DNA of 64,000 nt from Georgenia ruanii (GTDB taxonomy: Bacteria > Actinomycetota > Actinomycetes > Actinomycetales > Actinomycetaceae), in assembly GCF_009193175.1 (NCBI RefSeq), contig NZ_VUKE01000013.1:1-64000 (forward strand), given 5' to 3'. The notes beneath the pieces are model-generated. The model worked only from the letters and a program-made list of their open reading frames with translations. It had not been told where the DNA came from and made no database searches. A program made the position numbers and the translations under genes. Each line of letters opens with the position of its first letter. Position 1 is the first letter of the stretch. Shown here in pieces: positions 25,636 through 34,253 of this stretch.

Positions 25636-25692
25636 TGGCGGGGCCGGGCGAGCGGCCCCGGCCAGGCGCGGCGAGCGGTACCGCGCGATCCG

Positions 25693-25731
25693 CCGCGCCC
25701 CCGCGCCCCCGCGCCCCCGCGCCCCCGCGCC
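25693..25731. repeat. 9-bp low-complexity repeat (CGCGCCCCC)
   Basis: About four copies of a C-rich 9-mer in the gap upstream of the thioredoxin gene. A simple-sequence tract, likely prone to slippage; it lies upstream of the promoter region and no function is implied. Confidence 0.7.
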
Positions 25732-25791
25732 CGGGAATGTTGGCGCAGGCACGTTGTTGTAGCCGATAAGCAACCGTGAAGGAGACGCAGC

Positions 25792-26166
25792 ATGGCGACG
25801 AAGAACCTCACCACCCAGGAGTTCGAGAAGGCGGTCAGCGGAGAGGGCATCACCCTCGTCGACTTCTGGGCGGACTGGTGCGGCCCGTGCAAGATGTTCG
25901 CGCCGATCTACGAGCAGGCCTCCGAGGAGCACCCCGACATCACCTTCGCCAAGGTGGATACCGAGGCCGAGCAGGCCCTCGCCGCCGGCCTTGAGATCAG
26001 CGCCATCCCGACCCTCATGGCGTTCCGCGACGGCATCCTCGTCTTCTCCCAGGCCGGCGCGCTGCCGGCGAAGAGCCTCGAGCAGCTCATCGACGGCGTC
26101 AAGGGCCTGGACATGGACGACGTGCGCAAGCAGATCGCCGAGCACGAGACCTCGCACCAGCACTGA
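25792..26166 (+). CDS. trxA: Thioredoxin
   Basis: A 124-residue thioredoxin with active site WADWCGPCKM (C30 and C33), buried Asp in VDFWAD, and cis-Pro in SAIPTL. Cytosolic disulfide reductase, reduced by thioredoxin reductase. It is slightly longer than the usual 105-110 residues, with a charged His-ending C-terminal tail (ETSHQH). GAAGGAGA precedes the ATG at good distance. The divergence from canonical TrxA (FAPIYEQASEEHPDITFAKVD) is like that of the stand-alone thioredoxins common in actinobacteria. Confidence 0.93.
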   Translation: MATKNLTTQEFEKAVSGEGITLVDFWADWCGPCKMFAPIYEQASEEHPDITFAKVDTEAEQALAAGLEISAIPTLMAFRDGILVFSQAGALPAKSLEQLIDGVKGLDMDDVRKQIAEHETSHQH

Positions 26167-26186
26167 GCGGTGCCGGCGGGGCGCGG

Positions 26187-26224
26187 TCAGTTCCGCGGCG
26201 GGACGGGTTCAGTTCCGCGGCGGG
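26187..26224. repeat. 22-bp tandem duplication at the 3' end of the LLM gene
   Basis: TCAGTTCCGCGGCGGG appears at 26187 and again at 26209, 22 bp apart. Each copy begins with TCA, the reverse complement of a TGA stop, so the duplication supplies a stop in two frames (22 is 1 modulo 3). Both frames end in the residues PPRN. Confidence 0.8.
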
Positions 26225-27047
26225 CCCTGCCGGGCCCGCTCGAGCAGGCGCTCTGGCGTGGCCGCCTCCCCCTCCCACCGTGACTCGATCCACCAGGTGA
26301 CCCCCGCCGCGGCGAGCTCGCGCACTCGCTCGGCCGCGGCGGCGGGGTCGTCGGGCAGCACCCCCTCGACGACGACGTCGAAGGGCGCGGTCCGGCCGGC
26401 CGCGGCGCGCTGCGCGGTGGTCCAGGCCACCACCTCGCGGAGCTCGTCGGTCGAGAACGGCTCGAACGGGTCCCCGTGCCGGGAGGGCAGGATGCCGTCC
26501 CGCGCACGGCCCGGTTCATGGACCGCGGCACGGGCCAGGAGGCGACCACCCACACCGGGATGCGCGGCTGCTGCACCGGCCGGGGCCTGAACATCAGGTC
26601 ACGCACCCGGTACTGGGTGCCGGCGTAGCTGAAGGGCTCGCCGGTCCACGCCCGCTCGAGGATCGCCAGGGCGTCGTCGAGGCGCTCGGCGCGGGTGCGG
26701 CGGTCGACGTCGTCGCCGCTGACCCGGCTGTATCCGCCGTCGTCCGTGGCGCCGAGGCCGACGGGGATGACGAGCCGGCCGCCGCTGAGGTGGTCGACGG
26801 TGAGGGCCTCGCGCGCGACCTTCCAGGGCCGGCGCCGCGGCAGGGAGAAGATCATCGCGCCGAGGCGGATGGTGGACGTACGCACGGCGACCGCGCCGAG
26901 CAGCGTCCAGGGGTCGAAGGTGTCGACCTCCCCCACGCTGATGCCGTCCCACGTGAAGAAGCCGTCCCAGCCGGCCCGCTCGGCCTCCACCGCGAGGTCG
27001 ACCATCTGCCGGGCCGAGCCGAAGGTGCCCACCAGCCCGAACCTCAT
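26209..27047 (-). pseudogene. LLM class F420/FMN-dependent oxidoreductase, frameshifted
   Basis: From ATG 27047 a good luciferase-like frame runs for about 180 residues (MRFGLVGTFGSARQMVDLAVEA by start, then FTWDG, LGAMIFSLPRRRPWKVA, LSGGRLVIPVGLGATDDGGY, PVWVVASWP). Near 26501 the homology moves to the next frame, which continues DGILPSR, FDVVVEGVLPDDP and WWIESRW to the stop at 26209. The junction reads GCCGTGCGCGGGACGGC; one added base would give the expected Arg-Trp-Asp-Gly. Either one base was lost in evolution or the sequence has an error. When intact, the protein would be about 280 residues, normal for the F420-type LLM group. Confidence 0.75.
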
Positions 27048-27100
27048 GGCGCCGACCGTAGCGCCCGCCACCGACAGCCGGAGGTCAGACGGTCCGCCCG

Positions 27101-29071
27101 TCAGGCGGCGCGGCGGAGGAACTCCTCGAGCAGCGGGCCGGCGGTCTGCGCGCCGGCGATGCCGTCCTCGACGAACGTGGCGACGGCGAGGTCGCCCTGG
27201 AAGGCGATCATCCAGGCGTGGGCCCGCGGCGGGTCGCCGGTGCCGTACTCGGCGGTCCCGCTCTTGGCGTGCACCGGCTCGCCGGGCATGTCGGCGAGGA
27301 AGCTGCCCGTGCCGTCCTCGACGACGGCGCGCATGAGCGAGCGCAGCGCCTCGGCCTCCGCCGCGGTCAGCGGTCCCGCGTCCCGCGCGCCGGCGTCGGG
27401 CGAGGCGGCGGGGCTCGGCGGCTGCCCGCCCGCGTCGCGCACGAGCACCGGGGCGACGCGCTCGCCGCGCGCCACCGACGCCGCCACGGTGGCCATCGCC
27501 AGCGGGGAGGCCTGGATCCGGCCCTGGCCGATCAGGGCGGCGGCGTGCTCGGTGCCGGTGGCGTCCGCGGGGGCCTCGCCGGTGACGTAGGGCACCCCGA
27601 GCGCGGCGGGCACGCCGAGGCCGAGGGCCGCCGCGGCGTCGGCGAGGTCCCGGGCGTCGACGCGGTCGCGCTGGGCGATCAGGGCGGCGTTGCACGAGCT
27701 GGCGATGGCGCCGCGCAGCGTCGTCGGGCCGAGGTCGTCGGCGGGGAAGCCCGGGTAGTTGGAGAACTCGCGGCCATCCGCCGTCGCCGTGGGCGTGCAC
27801 TGCAGCGGGCTGTCCGGGGTCAGGCCGGACCGCAGCAGCGCCAGCGCGGTGGCGACCTTGAAGGTCGAGCCCGGCGCGTAGGCGCCCAGGGTCGCGGTGC
27901 TCAGCCCCTGCCCGCCGGGCCCGCTGGCGGCGGCGAGCACCTCGCCCGTCGAGGGGCGCAGCGCCACGATGGCGCTGGCCGGCTCCACCGCGGCGAGGAT
28001 CTCCTCGGCCGCGGTCTGCAGGGCGGCGTCGAGGGTGACGGTCACGTCCTTGCCCGCCTCCGGCGGGGCGCTGAAGAGGTCGACGGCGCTGCCGTCGCCG
28101 CGGCGGATGACCATGGTGGTACCAGGTCGGCCGCGCAGGACCTCGTCGTACTGGCGTTGCAGGCCGGACAGGCCCGTCTGGTCCCCCGGCCGGACGGCCC
28201 CCTCGGACTCCTCGACGATCTCGGCCGTGGCCGGGCCCACCGTGCCCAGGATGGGCCGGGCGAACTGGCGGGTGGGCGCCAGCGGCAGCACGTCGGGCAG
28301 CAGGAGCACGCCACGCACCTGGCGCACCGCGTCGAGGTCGACGTCGCCCGGGTCTTCCTGGCGCACCGTGATCGCCTCGACGAAGGCCCTCGGGCCCGCC
28401 GCCACCGCACGGTCGGCGAACGCCTGGGGGTCGTCGAAGCCGAGCGCCGCGGCCAGATTGGTGGCGACCTCCGCGACGCCCTCGGGTGCGAGGTTCGCCT
28501 TGTCGACGCCGATGCGCAGCACCGGCCGGGGCATCACGAGCGGGGTCTTGTCGCCGGCCAGCACCCGGCCGCGCTCGGCGGGGACGGTCTCGACGGCGAG
28601 GACGCCGTCGCCGATCGCGGCGTGCACGAGCTCGCGCGACCACAGCGCGGTCCACTCCTCGCCGTCGTGCGTGAGCGTGGTGGTGGTGCGGTAGGCGAGG
28701 TCCTGCTCGCCCAGCTCCCAGGTCCACTCGAGGGTGACCGGGGCGGTGAGGGTCTCTCCGTCCTCGCGCACCTCCCCCACGGTGGCGGCGACGGCGCGGT
28801 CCACCTCGCCGGTGCCGGCCAGGACCTCCGTCAGCTCCGCCGCGGCCCGCTCGCGGTCGGCGGCGGCGAGCGGGGCCGTGTCGAGGTTCCCCTCGGCGAG
28901 GGCGGCGGCGAGCGCCTCGGCCGCCTCGGTCGGGTCCGGCCGGGCCGGGGAGCAGGCGGCCAAGGTCAGGGCCACGACGACGGCGAGGCCGGCTCCCGCC
29001 GCGCGCGCGAGCGAGCGCCGGGCACGCGTCCTCCGCACGAGCGGCGTCCGCGCCGCGGCTGGGGGGTGCAC
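27101..29071 (-). CDS. Penicillin-binding protein (transpeptidase, MecA-N/NTF2 type)
   Basis: A 656-residue exported transpeptidase that cross-links peptidoglycan. A lipobox-like LTLAACSP follows the signal helix, so it may be a lipoprotein. An NTF2-like domain (about residues 45-160) precedes the dimerisation domain and the transpeptidase. Catalytic motifs: GSTFKV (Ser about 402, Lys about 405), SSCN (SxN) and KSGTAEYG (KTG-type, about 603). GTG 29071 fits a leaderless geometry; GTG 29038 is an alternative with a shorter signal peptide. It lies alone, divergent from the DUF2807 gene. The domain order matches low-affinity class B penicillin-binding proteins. Confidence 0.9.
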   Translation of the reverse strand: MHPPAAARTPLVRRTRARRSLARAAGAGLAVVVALTLAACSPARPDPTEAAEALAAALAEGNLDTAPLAAADRERAAAELTEVLAGTGEVDRAVAATVGEVREDGETLTAPVTLEWTWELGEQDLAYRTTTTLTHDGEEWTALWSRELVHAAIGDGVLAVETVPAERGRVLAGDKTPLVMPRPVLRIGVDKANLAPEGVAEVATNLAAALGFDDPQAFADRAVAAGPRAFVEAITVRQEDPGDVDLDAVRQVRGVLLLPDVLPLAPTRQFARPILGTVGPATAEIVEESEGAVRPGDQTGLSGLQRQYDEVLRGRPGTTMVIRRGDGSAVDLFSAPPEAGKDVTVTLDAALQTAAEEILAAVEPASAIVALRPSTGEVLAAASGPGGQGLSTATLGAYAPGSTFKVATALALLRSGLTPDSPLQCTPTATADGREFSNYPGFPADDLGPTTLRGAIASSCNAALIAQRDRVDARDLADAAAALGLGVPAALGVPYVTGEAPADATGTEHAAALIGQGRIQASPLAMATVAASVARGERVAPVLVRDAGGQPPSPAASPDAGARDAGPLTAAEAEALRSLMRAVVEDGTGSFLADMPGEPVHAKSGTAEYGTGDPPRAHAWMIAFQGDLAVATFVEDGIAGAQTAGPLLEEFLRRAA

Positions 29072-29372
29072 GGCACGTACGATCCCACAGTTGCCGCCGG
29101 GTAACGACCAAAATGCGCGGTAGGCGCGGTGCCGAGGTCCGACGGGCCGGCGCCGGCCCCACCGGGGGTCCGACGGGCCGGCGCCCACGCGGCCCCGCCG
29201 GGGCCGGAGTGCCCCCAGGGACCGCGCCCCGGCGCCCCCCTGAGGACCGCCCCACCGATCTCAGGGGGCGACCCGGGCGAACCCCCATATCCGGCGGGTG
29301 TCCTCCGCTGCCAGGCTGGACACAGCCCGGCCGGAGTGCGGCCGGAACCCGGACCGAAGAACAGGAACCGTC
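29072..29372. other. Divergent intergenic region with a 19-bp direct repeat
   Basis: About 300 bp between the divergent penicillin-binding protein and DUF2807 genes. It holds GGTCCGACGGGCCGGCGCC twice (29136-29154 and 29167-29185, 31 bp apart), each with an internal inverted repeat. Otherwise GC-rich sequence; I see no RNA gene or credible small ORF. Confidence 0.6.
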
Positions 29373-30086
29373 ATGACCCTGCCCAAGCTCGCCATGCTCC
29401 TGCTCGCCGTCGCCCCGCCCTTCGCCCTGACCGGCTGCGCCGCGCTGGACGTGGCGGCCGGCGACCCCACCACCGAGCGACGGACCATCGAAGACGTCTC
29501 CGCCGTGACACTGGCCTCCGTGGGCGACCTCCACATCCGCACCGGCGCCGAGCCGTCGCTCACCATCACGGCCGGCGACCGGGTCCTCGACCGCGTCACC
29601 AGCGAGGTGCGCGACGGCACCCTCGTGCTCGACCTCGACGGTCGCTTCCTCCGCACCCCCGGGCGCATCACCTACGACCTCGTCCTGCCGGCGGTGGACG
29701 AGATCCGCCTCGAGGGCGCCGGCGCGGTGGACGCCGACCTCGCGGCCACCGACCGCCTGCGCGTCGAGCTCGCTGGGGCCGGCGACATCACCGCCCACGG
29801 CGTCGACGTCGATGACCTCACCGTCCGCGTCGACGGGGCCGGCACCGTGAGCCTCGCCGGCACCGCCGTACGGCAGGACGTGGAGATCGACGGCGTCGGC
29901 GGGTACTCGGGCGAGGACCTCACCAGCGCCAACGCGGACGTGACGATCGGCGGCGCGGGCGACGCGCACGTCCACGTCACCAATGCTCTCAGCGCCGCCG
30001 TCGACGGCGCGGGCGAGATCGTCCACACCGGCGGCGCCCGGGTCACCAGCAGCATCAGCGGCCTCGGGGCCGTGCGGCAGGGGTAG
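29373..30086 (+). CDS. DUF2807 (GIN-domain) lipoprotein
   Basis: A 237-residue exported lipoprotein (signal helix, lipobox LTGCA, Cys about 25). The mature part is a repetitive beta-solenoid of the DUF2807/GIN type, with recurring EGAGAVDADL, LAGAGDITAH, VDGAGTVSLAG and VDGAGEIVHTGGA units spaced about 20 residues apart. The DLHIRTG motif near the start is characteristic. Likely cell-surface attached; the molecular function of the family is unknown. CAGGAACCGTC precedes the ATG. No operon partner: the following MFS gene has its own leaderless promoter. Confidence 0.88.
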   Translation: MTLPKLAMLLLAVAPPFALTGCAALDVAAGDPTTERRTIEDVSAVTLASVGDLHIRTGAEPSLTITAGDRVLDRVTSEVRDGTLVLDLDGRFLRTPGRITYDLVLPAVDEIRLEGAGAVDADLAATDRLRVELAGAGDITAHGVDVDDLTVRVDGAGTVSLAGTAVRQDVEIDGVGGYSGEDLTSANADVTIGGAGDAHVHVTNALSAAVDGAGEIVHTGGARVTSSISGLGAVRQG

Positions 30087-30187
30087 GACCGCGTCTGGAC
30101 GGTCCGGCAGGACGGCGCCGGCTCGCCGGGCCCCCACGGTGCGGCTCGTCCGCACGGAAAGCCCTGGCCCGACGGCGCGCCCGGGCC

Positions 30188-30193
30188 TAGCCT
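30188..30193 (+). promoter_or_regulatory. -10 box for the leaderless MFS gene
   Basis: TAGCCT, then 7 nt, then ATG at 30201. This geometry argues that the ATG at 30201 is the native start even though codon 4 is TGA. Confidence 0.5.
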
Positions 30194-30200
30194 GGCCGCC

Positions 30201-31523
30201 ATGCGACATTGATCCTCGACGCCCCCTCGGGCCCGACGGCTCGCCCGGCTCGCCACCGGCTGGGCCCTCCTCGCCGAGACGATCCCGCTGTACCCGCTCT
30301 ACGCGCTGCTCTTCGCCGACGCCGGCCTGAGCGACGCGCAGATCTCCGCCCTCTTCGCCATCTGGTCCGCGGTGGCCCTCCTCGCCGAGGTGCCCACCGG
30401 GATGCTCGCCGACCGCGTCCCGCGCCGGGCCGCGCTCGCCGCCGCCGGCGCCGTGCAGGCGACCGGGTTCGCGCTCTGGCTCCTCACCCCCGGGTTCCCC
30501 GGCTTCGCCGCGGGCTTCGCGCTGTGGGCGGTCGGGGGCGCGCTCACCTCCGGCGCCCTCGAGGCGCTGCTCTTCGACGCCCTGACCGCGCTGGGCGCCC
30601 CGGGGCAGTTCCCCCGCCTGCTCGGTCGCGTCACCTCCGCCGGCCTGCTGGCCCAGCTCCCCGCCGCCGCGCTGGCCACCGTTCTGGTCGGGGCAGGCGG
30701 CTACGCCCTGGCGGGGTGGGCGAGCGTGGTCGTCTGCCTGGCCGCCGCGGCCCTCGCGGCGTGCCTGCCCGAGCCGCGCCCGGCCCCACCGGTCGCCAAC
30801 GGCGCCCCCGCCCCGCCGGGGGACGTCGCGTCCGACGGCGCACCGGGCCCCGTCGGGCAGGAGGCCCCCGCCCCCAGCGGCTTCCTGGCCGACCTGCGCG
30901 CGACGGCGGCGCTGCCCGGCGCCGCCGGGTGCGCCCTCGCCGTCGCGCTGGTGACCGCCCTCGACGCCGTCGAGGAGTACGCCGGGCTGCTCGCCCAGGA
31001 CTGGGGCGTGCCCTCGGCCGCCGTGCCGCTCGCCCTCGTCGCCGTGCCGCTCGCCGGCGCCGCGGGCGCGGGGCTGGCCGGCGTCTGCACCCGGCACCGG
31101 GGGCGGTCGCTCGTCCTCCCGCTGGCCGGCGCCGCCGCCTCGCTGGCCGGGGCGGCGCTGCTCGCCCGGCCCGCGGGCGTGCTCGCCGTCGCCGCGTTCT
31201 ACGGGCTGTGCCAGCTGGTCCAGGTGGCCCTCGGCGCCCGGCTGCAGGAGCGCATCCCCGGCGGCCGCCGGGCGACGGTCACCTCCGTGGCGGGCGTAGG
31301 GGCGGAGGTGGCGTCCCTCGCCGTCTTCGCCGCCTGGGCGCAAGGCGGGGCGCTCGCCGTCAGCGCCCTCGTCGCCGCGGTGGCCGCCGCTCTGCCGTGG
31401 CTGCTGCGGGCGCCCGGCTCAGGACGCCGCCCCGTCCGCGACGGCGTCACCCGGCGATGCCCGTGGTCCCGAAGAGCAGGCCGACGAAGAAGGTCGCCGC
31501 CAGCGCCAGGGCCCCGCCGATGA
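30201..31523 (+). CDS. MFS transporter with a stop at codon 4
   Basis: A major facilitator of about 440 residues if read from 30201. The frame begins ATG CGA CAT TGA and then continues open with convincing membrane sequence (LARLATGWALLAETIPLYPL is helix 1). The loop motif EVPTGMLADRVPRR between helices 2 and 3 matches MFS motif A. Without the TGA (a C-to-T change from CGA would explain it) the gene is complete. The first start codon after the TGA is the GTG at 30372, which would drop helix 1. The 3' end overlaps the convergent VIT1-like gene by 77 bp. It is a pseudogene, a sequencing error, or uses an unusual start. Confidence 0.6.
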
Positions 31524-32196
31524 CCACCCGGGCGGACGCCCGGCCGCGCGCGGCGCCGCCGATCCACGCCGCGACGTACCCGGTCAGCGCGAGCGCGACG
31601 AGGGTGACGACGAAGGTGATGAGCACCCGCACGTCCGGGCCGGGCAGGAGGATCGCGACCAGCGGCAGCACGGCGCCGATGCTGAACGAGATGAACGAGG
31701 CCGCCGCGGCGTGCCAGGGGCTGACGACGTCCCCCTGGTCGATGCCCAGCTCGGCCTGCAGGTGGGCCGCCAGCGCGTCGCGCTCGGTCAGCTCGACGGC
31801 GGCCTGCCGGGCGGTGGCCGGCGAGATGCCCTGGGCGGTGTACAGCCGGGTGAGCTCGTCCAGCTCGCCGTCGGGGTCCTCGGCGAGCTCGCGGCGCTCC
31901 TTGTCGATGAGCGCGTGCTCGGTGTCGCGCTGGCTGCTGACCGAGACGTACTCGCCCAGCGCCATCGAGACGGCGCCTCCGACGGCGGCCGCGGCACCGG
32001 CCGTGGCGATGGCGCCGGTGCTCGTCGACGACGCGCCGGCCACGCCCACCACCACCGCCGCCGTCGAGACGATGCCGTCGTTGGCGCCCAGCACGCCGGC
32101 CCGCAGCCAGTTCAGCCGCTGGGCGAGGTTGCTGCGGTGCGGCTCGGGACGGCCCTCGTCGTGCGTGGTGGCCTGACCTTCCTCCTGCGCGCTCAT
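31447..32196 (-). CDS. VIT1/CCC1-family transporter
   Basis: A 249-residue membrane protein of the vacuolar iron transporter family, expected to move Fe2+ or Mn2+. NWLRAGVLGANDGIVSTAAV (about residue 35) is the diagnostic first segment, with ALGEYVSVSSQRD after helix 2. The cytosolic helical domain (about residues 95-170) contains ERRELAEDP, ELTRLYTAQGI and ERDALAAHLQAELGID. Three further helices end the protein. ATG 32196 was chosen over one 12 codons upstream because it begins the usual short acidic leader. Its 3' end overlaps the convergent MFS gene. Confidence 0.9.
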   Translation of the reverse strand: MSAQEEGQATTHDEGRPEPHRSNLAQRLNWLRAGVLGANDGIVSTAAVVVGVAGASSTSTGAIATAGAAAAVGGAVSMALGEYVSVSSQRDTEHALIDKERRELAEDPDGELDELTRLYTAQGISPATARQAAVELTERDALAAHLQAELGIDQGDVVSPWHAAAASFISFSIGAVLPLVAILLPGPDVRVLITFVVTLVALALTGYVAAWIGGAARGRASARVVIGGALALAATFFVGLLFGTTGIAG

Positions 32197-32304
32197 GCAA
32201 GTCAGCGAAGCACCGTGACGTACGCCCGGCAACGGCAGCAGGTGCCGGCCGCTCGGAGCGGGAAGACGCGACGAAGGGGCGGCGGGCCAGGGGCGAGCGC
32301 GCCG

Positions 32305-32838
32305 TCATGGCGGGGCCGGCGGCCCGTCCTCGGGTCGCCCGGACGGGGTCCTGGGCCCGTCCTCGGGTCGCCCGGACGGCGTCGGCGACCCGTCCGGCGC
32401 GACGAGCAGCACGTCGCACGGGGCGTGGTCGACGACGAAGCGCGTGGGCGGCTCCAGGCTGCGCGGGCCCAGGCGGGCGCCGTCGCCGTCCCGAGCGAGC
32501 ACCAGCAGGTCGGCGCCGGCGGCGACGTCCACCACCACGCGCTCGACGCGGCCGGCGCGCAGTTCCTGGCGCGCCTCCCGCCCCAGCAACGCACCCGCCT
32601 CAGCCAGCAGCTCGTGGGCGGAGCGGCGGGCGAGGTCGTCCAGCGCCCCGGAGCCGCCCGGCTGCGAGGGCCGGCGCCCCCGGCCCAGCAGTCCGGCGGC
32701 GGCGCCGCCCGCCACCCCGAGCAGGTCCGCGCTCGCGACGTAGAGCAGGGTCAGCCGCGCGTCGTCGGGGACGAGCCGGCGCACCCCTGCGACGCACGCC
32801 GGCCAGGTCGCCTCCGTCAGCCAGACCACGACGTCCAT
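32305..32838 (-). CDS. UspA-like stress protein with repeat tail
   Basis: A 177-residue protein. Strand 1 (MDVVVWLTEATWPACVAGVRRL) and the C-terminal DVLLVAPDGS, with VERVVVDVAAGADLLVLARDGDG, match the universal stress fold, although the ATP motif GxxGSxS is not clear (ARLGPRSLEPPT). The last 25 residues contain a tandem SGRPEDGP element from a 33-bp DNA repeat. It starts 4 bp after the ArsB/NhaD-like gene's stop on the same strand and is surely cotranscribed. A regulatory or accessory role for that carrier is possible. Confidence 0.75.
   Translation of the reverse strand: MDVVVWLTEATWPACVAGVRRLVPDDARLTLLYVASADLLGVAGGAAAGLLGRGRRPSQPGGSGALDDLARRSAHELLAEAGALLGREARQELRAGRVERVVVDVAAGADLLVLARDGDGARLGPRSLEPPTRFVVDHAPCDVLLVAPDGSPTPSGRPEDGPRTPSGRPEDGPPAPP
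32321..32383. repeat. 33-bp in-frame tandem repeat (2 copies)
   Basis: GGCCCGTCCTCGGGTCGCCC begins at about 32321 and 32354. It encodes repeated SGRPEDGP in the disordered tail of the UspA-like protein. Confidence 0.75.
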
Positions 32839-32842
32839 GCGC

Positions 32843-34090
32843 TCATCCTCCCGCGACCGTCAGCGCGAGAGACAGCGCCGCGACGCCGGCCACCAGCGCG
32901 CCCGGCACGCTGACGAGCCCGAGGCGGCTGAACTCCCCCAGGCCGGGTTCGACGTCGTGCCCGCGCAGCACGCGGCGCCACAGCAGCGTCGCGAGCGAGC
33001 CGACGTAGGTGAGGTTGGGCCCGACGTTGACCCCGACGAGGACGGCGAGCACCGCCGCCGCCCCGCCGGCGGGCGCCACCAGCGGCAGCAGCAGGAGCAC
33101 CGCGGGCAGGTTGTTGAGCAGGTTGGCCAGCACGGCCGCGAGCGCCGCGGTGCCCAGCAGCGGCAAGAACGCCGTGCCGTGCGGCAGCACAGCCGCCACG
33201 GCGTCGCCCAGGCCGCCGCCGACCACGGCGCTGACGACCACGCCGAGGGCCAGGACGAAGACGGCGAAGGGCAGGTTGGCGGCCCGGACCAGGGCCGCCG
33301 GGCCCGTGCGGCGGCGGATCATGGCACGCACGGCGAGCACCGCGGCGCCGCCGGCGGCCGCCCACGCCGGCTCGAGGCCCAGCACCGCGGCGAGGACGAA
33401 GGCGGCGAGCGTGGCCAGCACGAGGGCGACCGTCCGGCGGGAGACCGGCGCCGCGCGTCGGGCCGCGCGCGGCGCCCGCAGGGCCAGGTCCACGGCGAAG
33501 AAGCGGCGCAGCACCACGTACTCGACGGCGATCACCACCAGCCAGGGCAGCGCCATCACCGCGGCGAACTGTGCGAAGGACAGGCCGCTGGCCCGCAGGG
33601 CCAGGAGGTTGGTGAGGTTGGAGATCGGCAGCCACAGCGACGCGGAGTTGGCCAGGTGGGTGCACGCGTAGACGAAGGGCTTGGGCCGCACCCCGGCGCC
33701 GGCCGCGGTGGCGAAGACGACCGGGGTGAGCAGCACGACGGTGGCGTCGAGGCTGAGCACCGCCGTCACGAGCGAGGCGGTGACGAACACCGCGACCAGC
33801 AGGCGCTGCGGGCTTCCCCCGGCGGCGCGGGCCATGGCCGCGCCCGTCGCGTCGAACAGGCCCTCGGCGTCGCACAGGTGGGCGAGGACGAGGACGGCGA
33901 CGAGGAACGCGACCACCGGAAGCAGGGCCCGGATCTCGGCCCACGCCGCGGCCGGGGTGACGGCGCCCAGCGCCACCACCGCGACGGCGGCCGGCACGGC
34001 GGCGACCGCCTCGGGCAGCCCGCGCGGGCGGGCGACGGCGAAACCGAGCACCGCCAGCAGCAGGGCGAGAACCGCGAGGGTCTCGAGCAC
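32843..34090 (-). CDS. ArsB/NhaD-type ion transporter (SLC13-like)
   Basis: A 415-residue membrane carrier of the ion-transporter superfamily with about eleven helices. The signature NSASLWLPISNLTNLLALR (about residue 150) and the second repeat's NLLNNLPAVLLLLPLV and GVNVGPNLTYVGSLATLLW are typical of the ArsB/P-protein group. Candidate substrates are arsenite, Na+/H+ or dicarboxylates; no ars regulator or arsenate reductase is nearby, so arsenic is not assured. GTG 34090 begins at the first helix. The UspA-like gene follows 4 bp later. Confidence 0.82.
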   Translation of the reverse strand: MLETLAVLALLLAVLGFAVARPRGLPEAVAAVPAAVAVVALGAVTPAAAWAEIRALLPVVAFLVAVLVLAHLCDAEGLFDATGAAMARAAGGSPQRLLVAVFVTASLVTAVLSLDATVVLLTPVVFATAAGAGVRPKPFVYACTHLANSASLWLPISNLTNLLALRASGLSFAQFAAVMALPWLVVIAVEYVVLRRFFAVDLALRAPRAARRAAPVSRRTVALVLATLAAFVLAAVLGLEPAWAAAGGAAVLAVRAMIRRRTGPAALVRAANLPFAVFVLALGVVVSAVVGGGLGDAVAAVLPHGTAFLPLLGTAALAAVLANLLNNLPAVLLLLPLVAPAGGAAAVLAVLVGVNVGPNLTYVGSLATLLWRRVLRGHDVEPGLGEFSRLGLVSVPGALVAGVAALSLALTVAGG

Positions 34091-34207
34091 CGGCTCATGA
34101 TCCGGCCGGGGACCGCGGGCCGCGCGGCAGTGGACGCGGCGCGCCGGGCCTCGCCCGGCGCGCCCCTGCCGGCGCGCCCCTGCCGGCGCGCAGGGGGCCG
34201 ATGAGCA

Positions 34208-34244
34208 AGGAGCAGGCCACCGGCGGACCCGGCGGCCTGCTCCT
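34208..34244 (-). terminator. Hairpin after the ABC importer operon
   Basis: Perfect 11-bp arms AGGAGCAGGCC and GGCCTGCTCCT at 34208-34218 and 34234-34244 with a 15-nt loop. It lies 10 bp beyond the stop of the ABC ATPase gene on the minus strand. Likely terminator of the four-gene importer operon. Confidence 0.6.
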
Positions 34245-34253
34245 CCCCCGTGC

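Noticed and set aside
26187-31343. Apparent 1718-codon open frame on the minus strand
   Set aside because: Only its middle part (to 27047) is a real gene; the rest is the stop-poor shadow of the penicillin-binding, GIN and MFS genes in a GC-rich genome. The translation is Arg/Gly/Pro-rich without any domain.
32843-34090. Arsenic resistance operon
   Set aside because: The carrier is ArsB-like, but no arsR, arsC or arsenite-binding Cys context is nearby; substrate left open.
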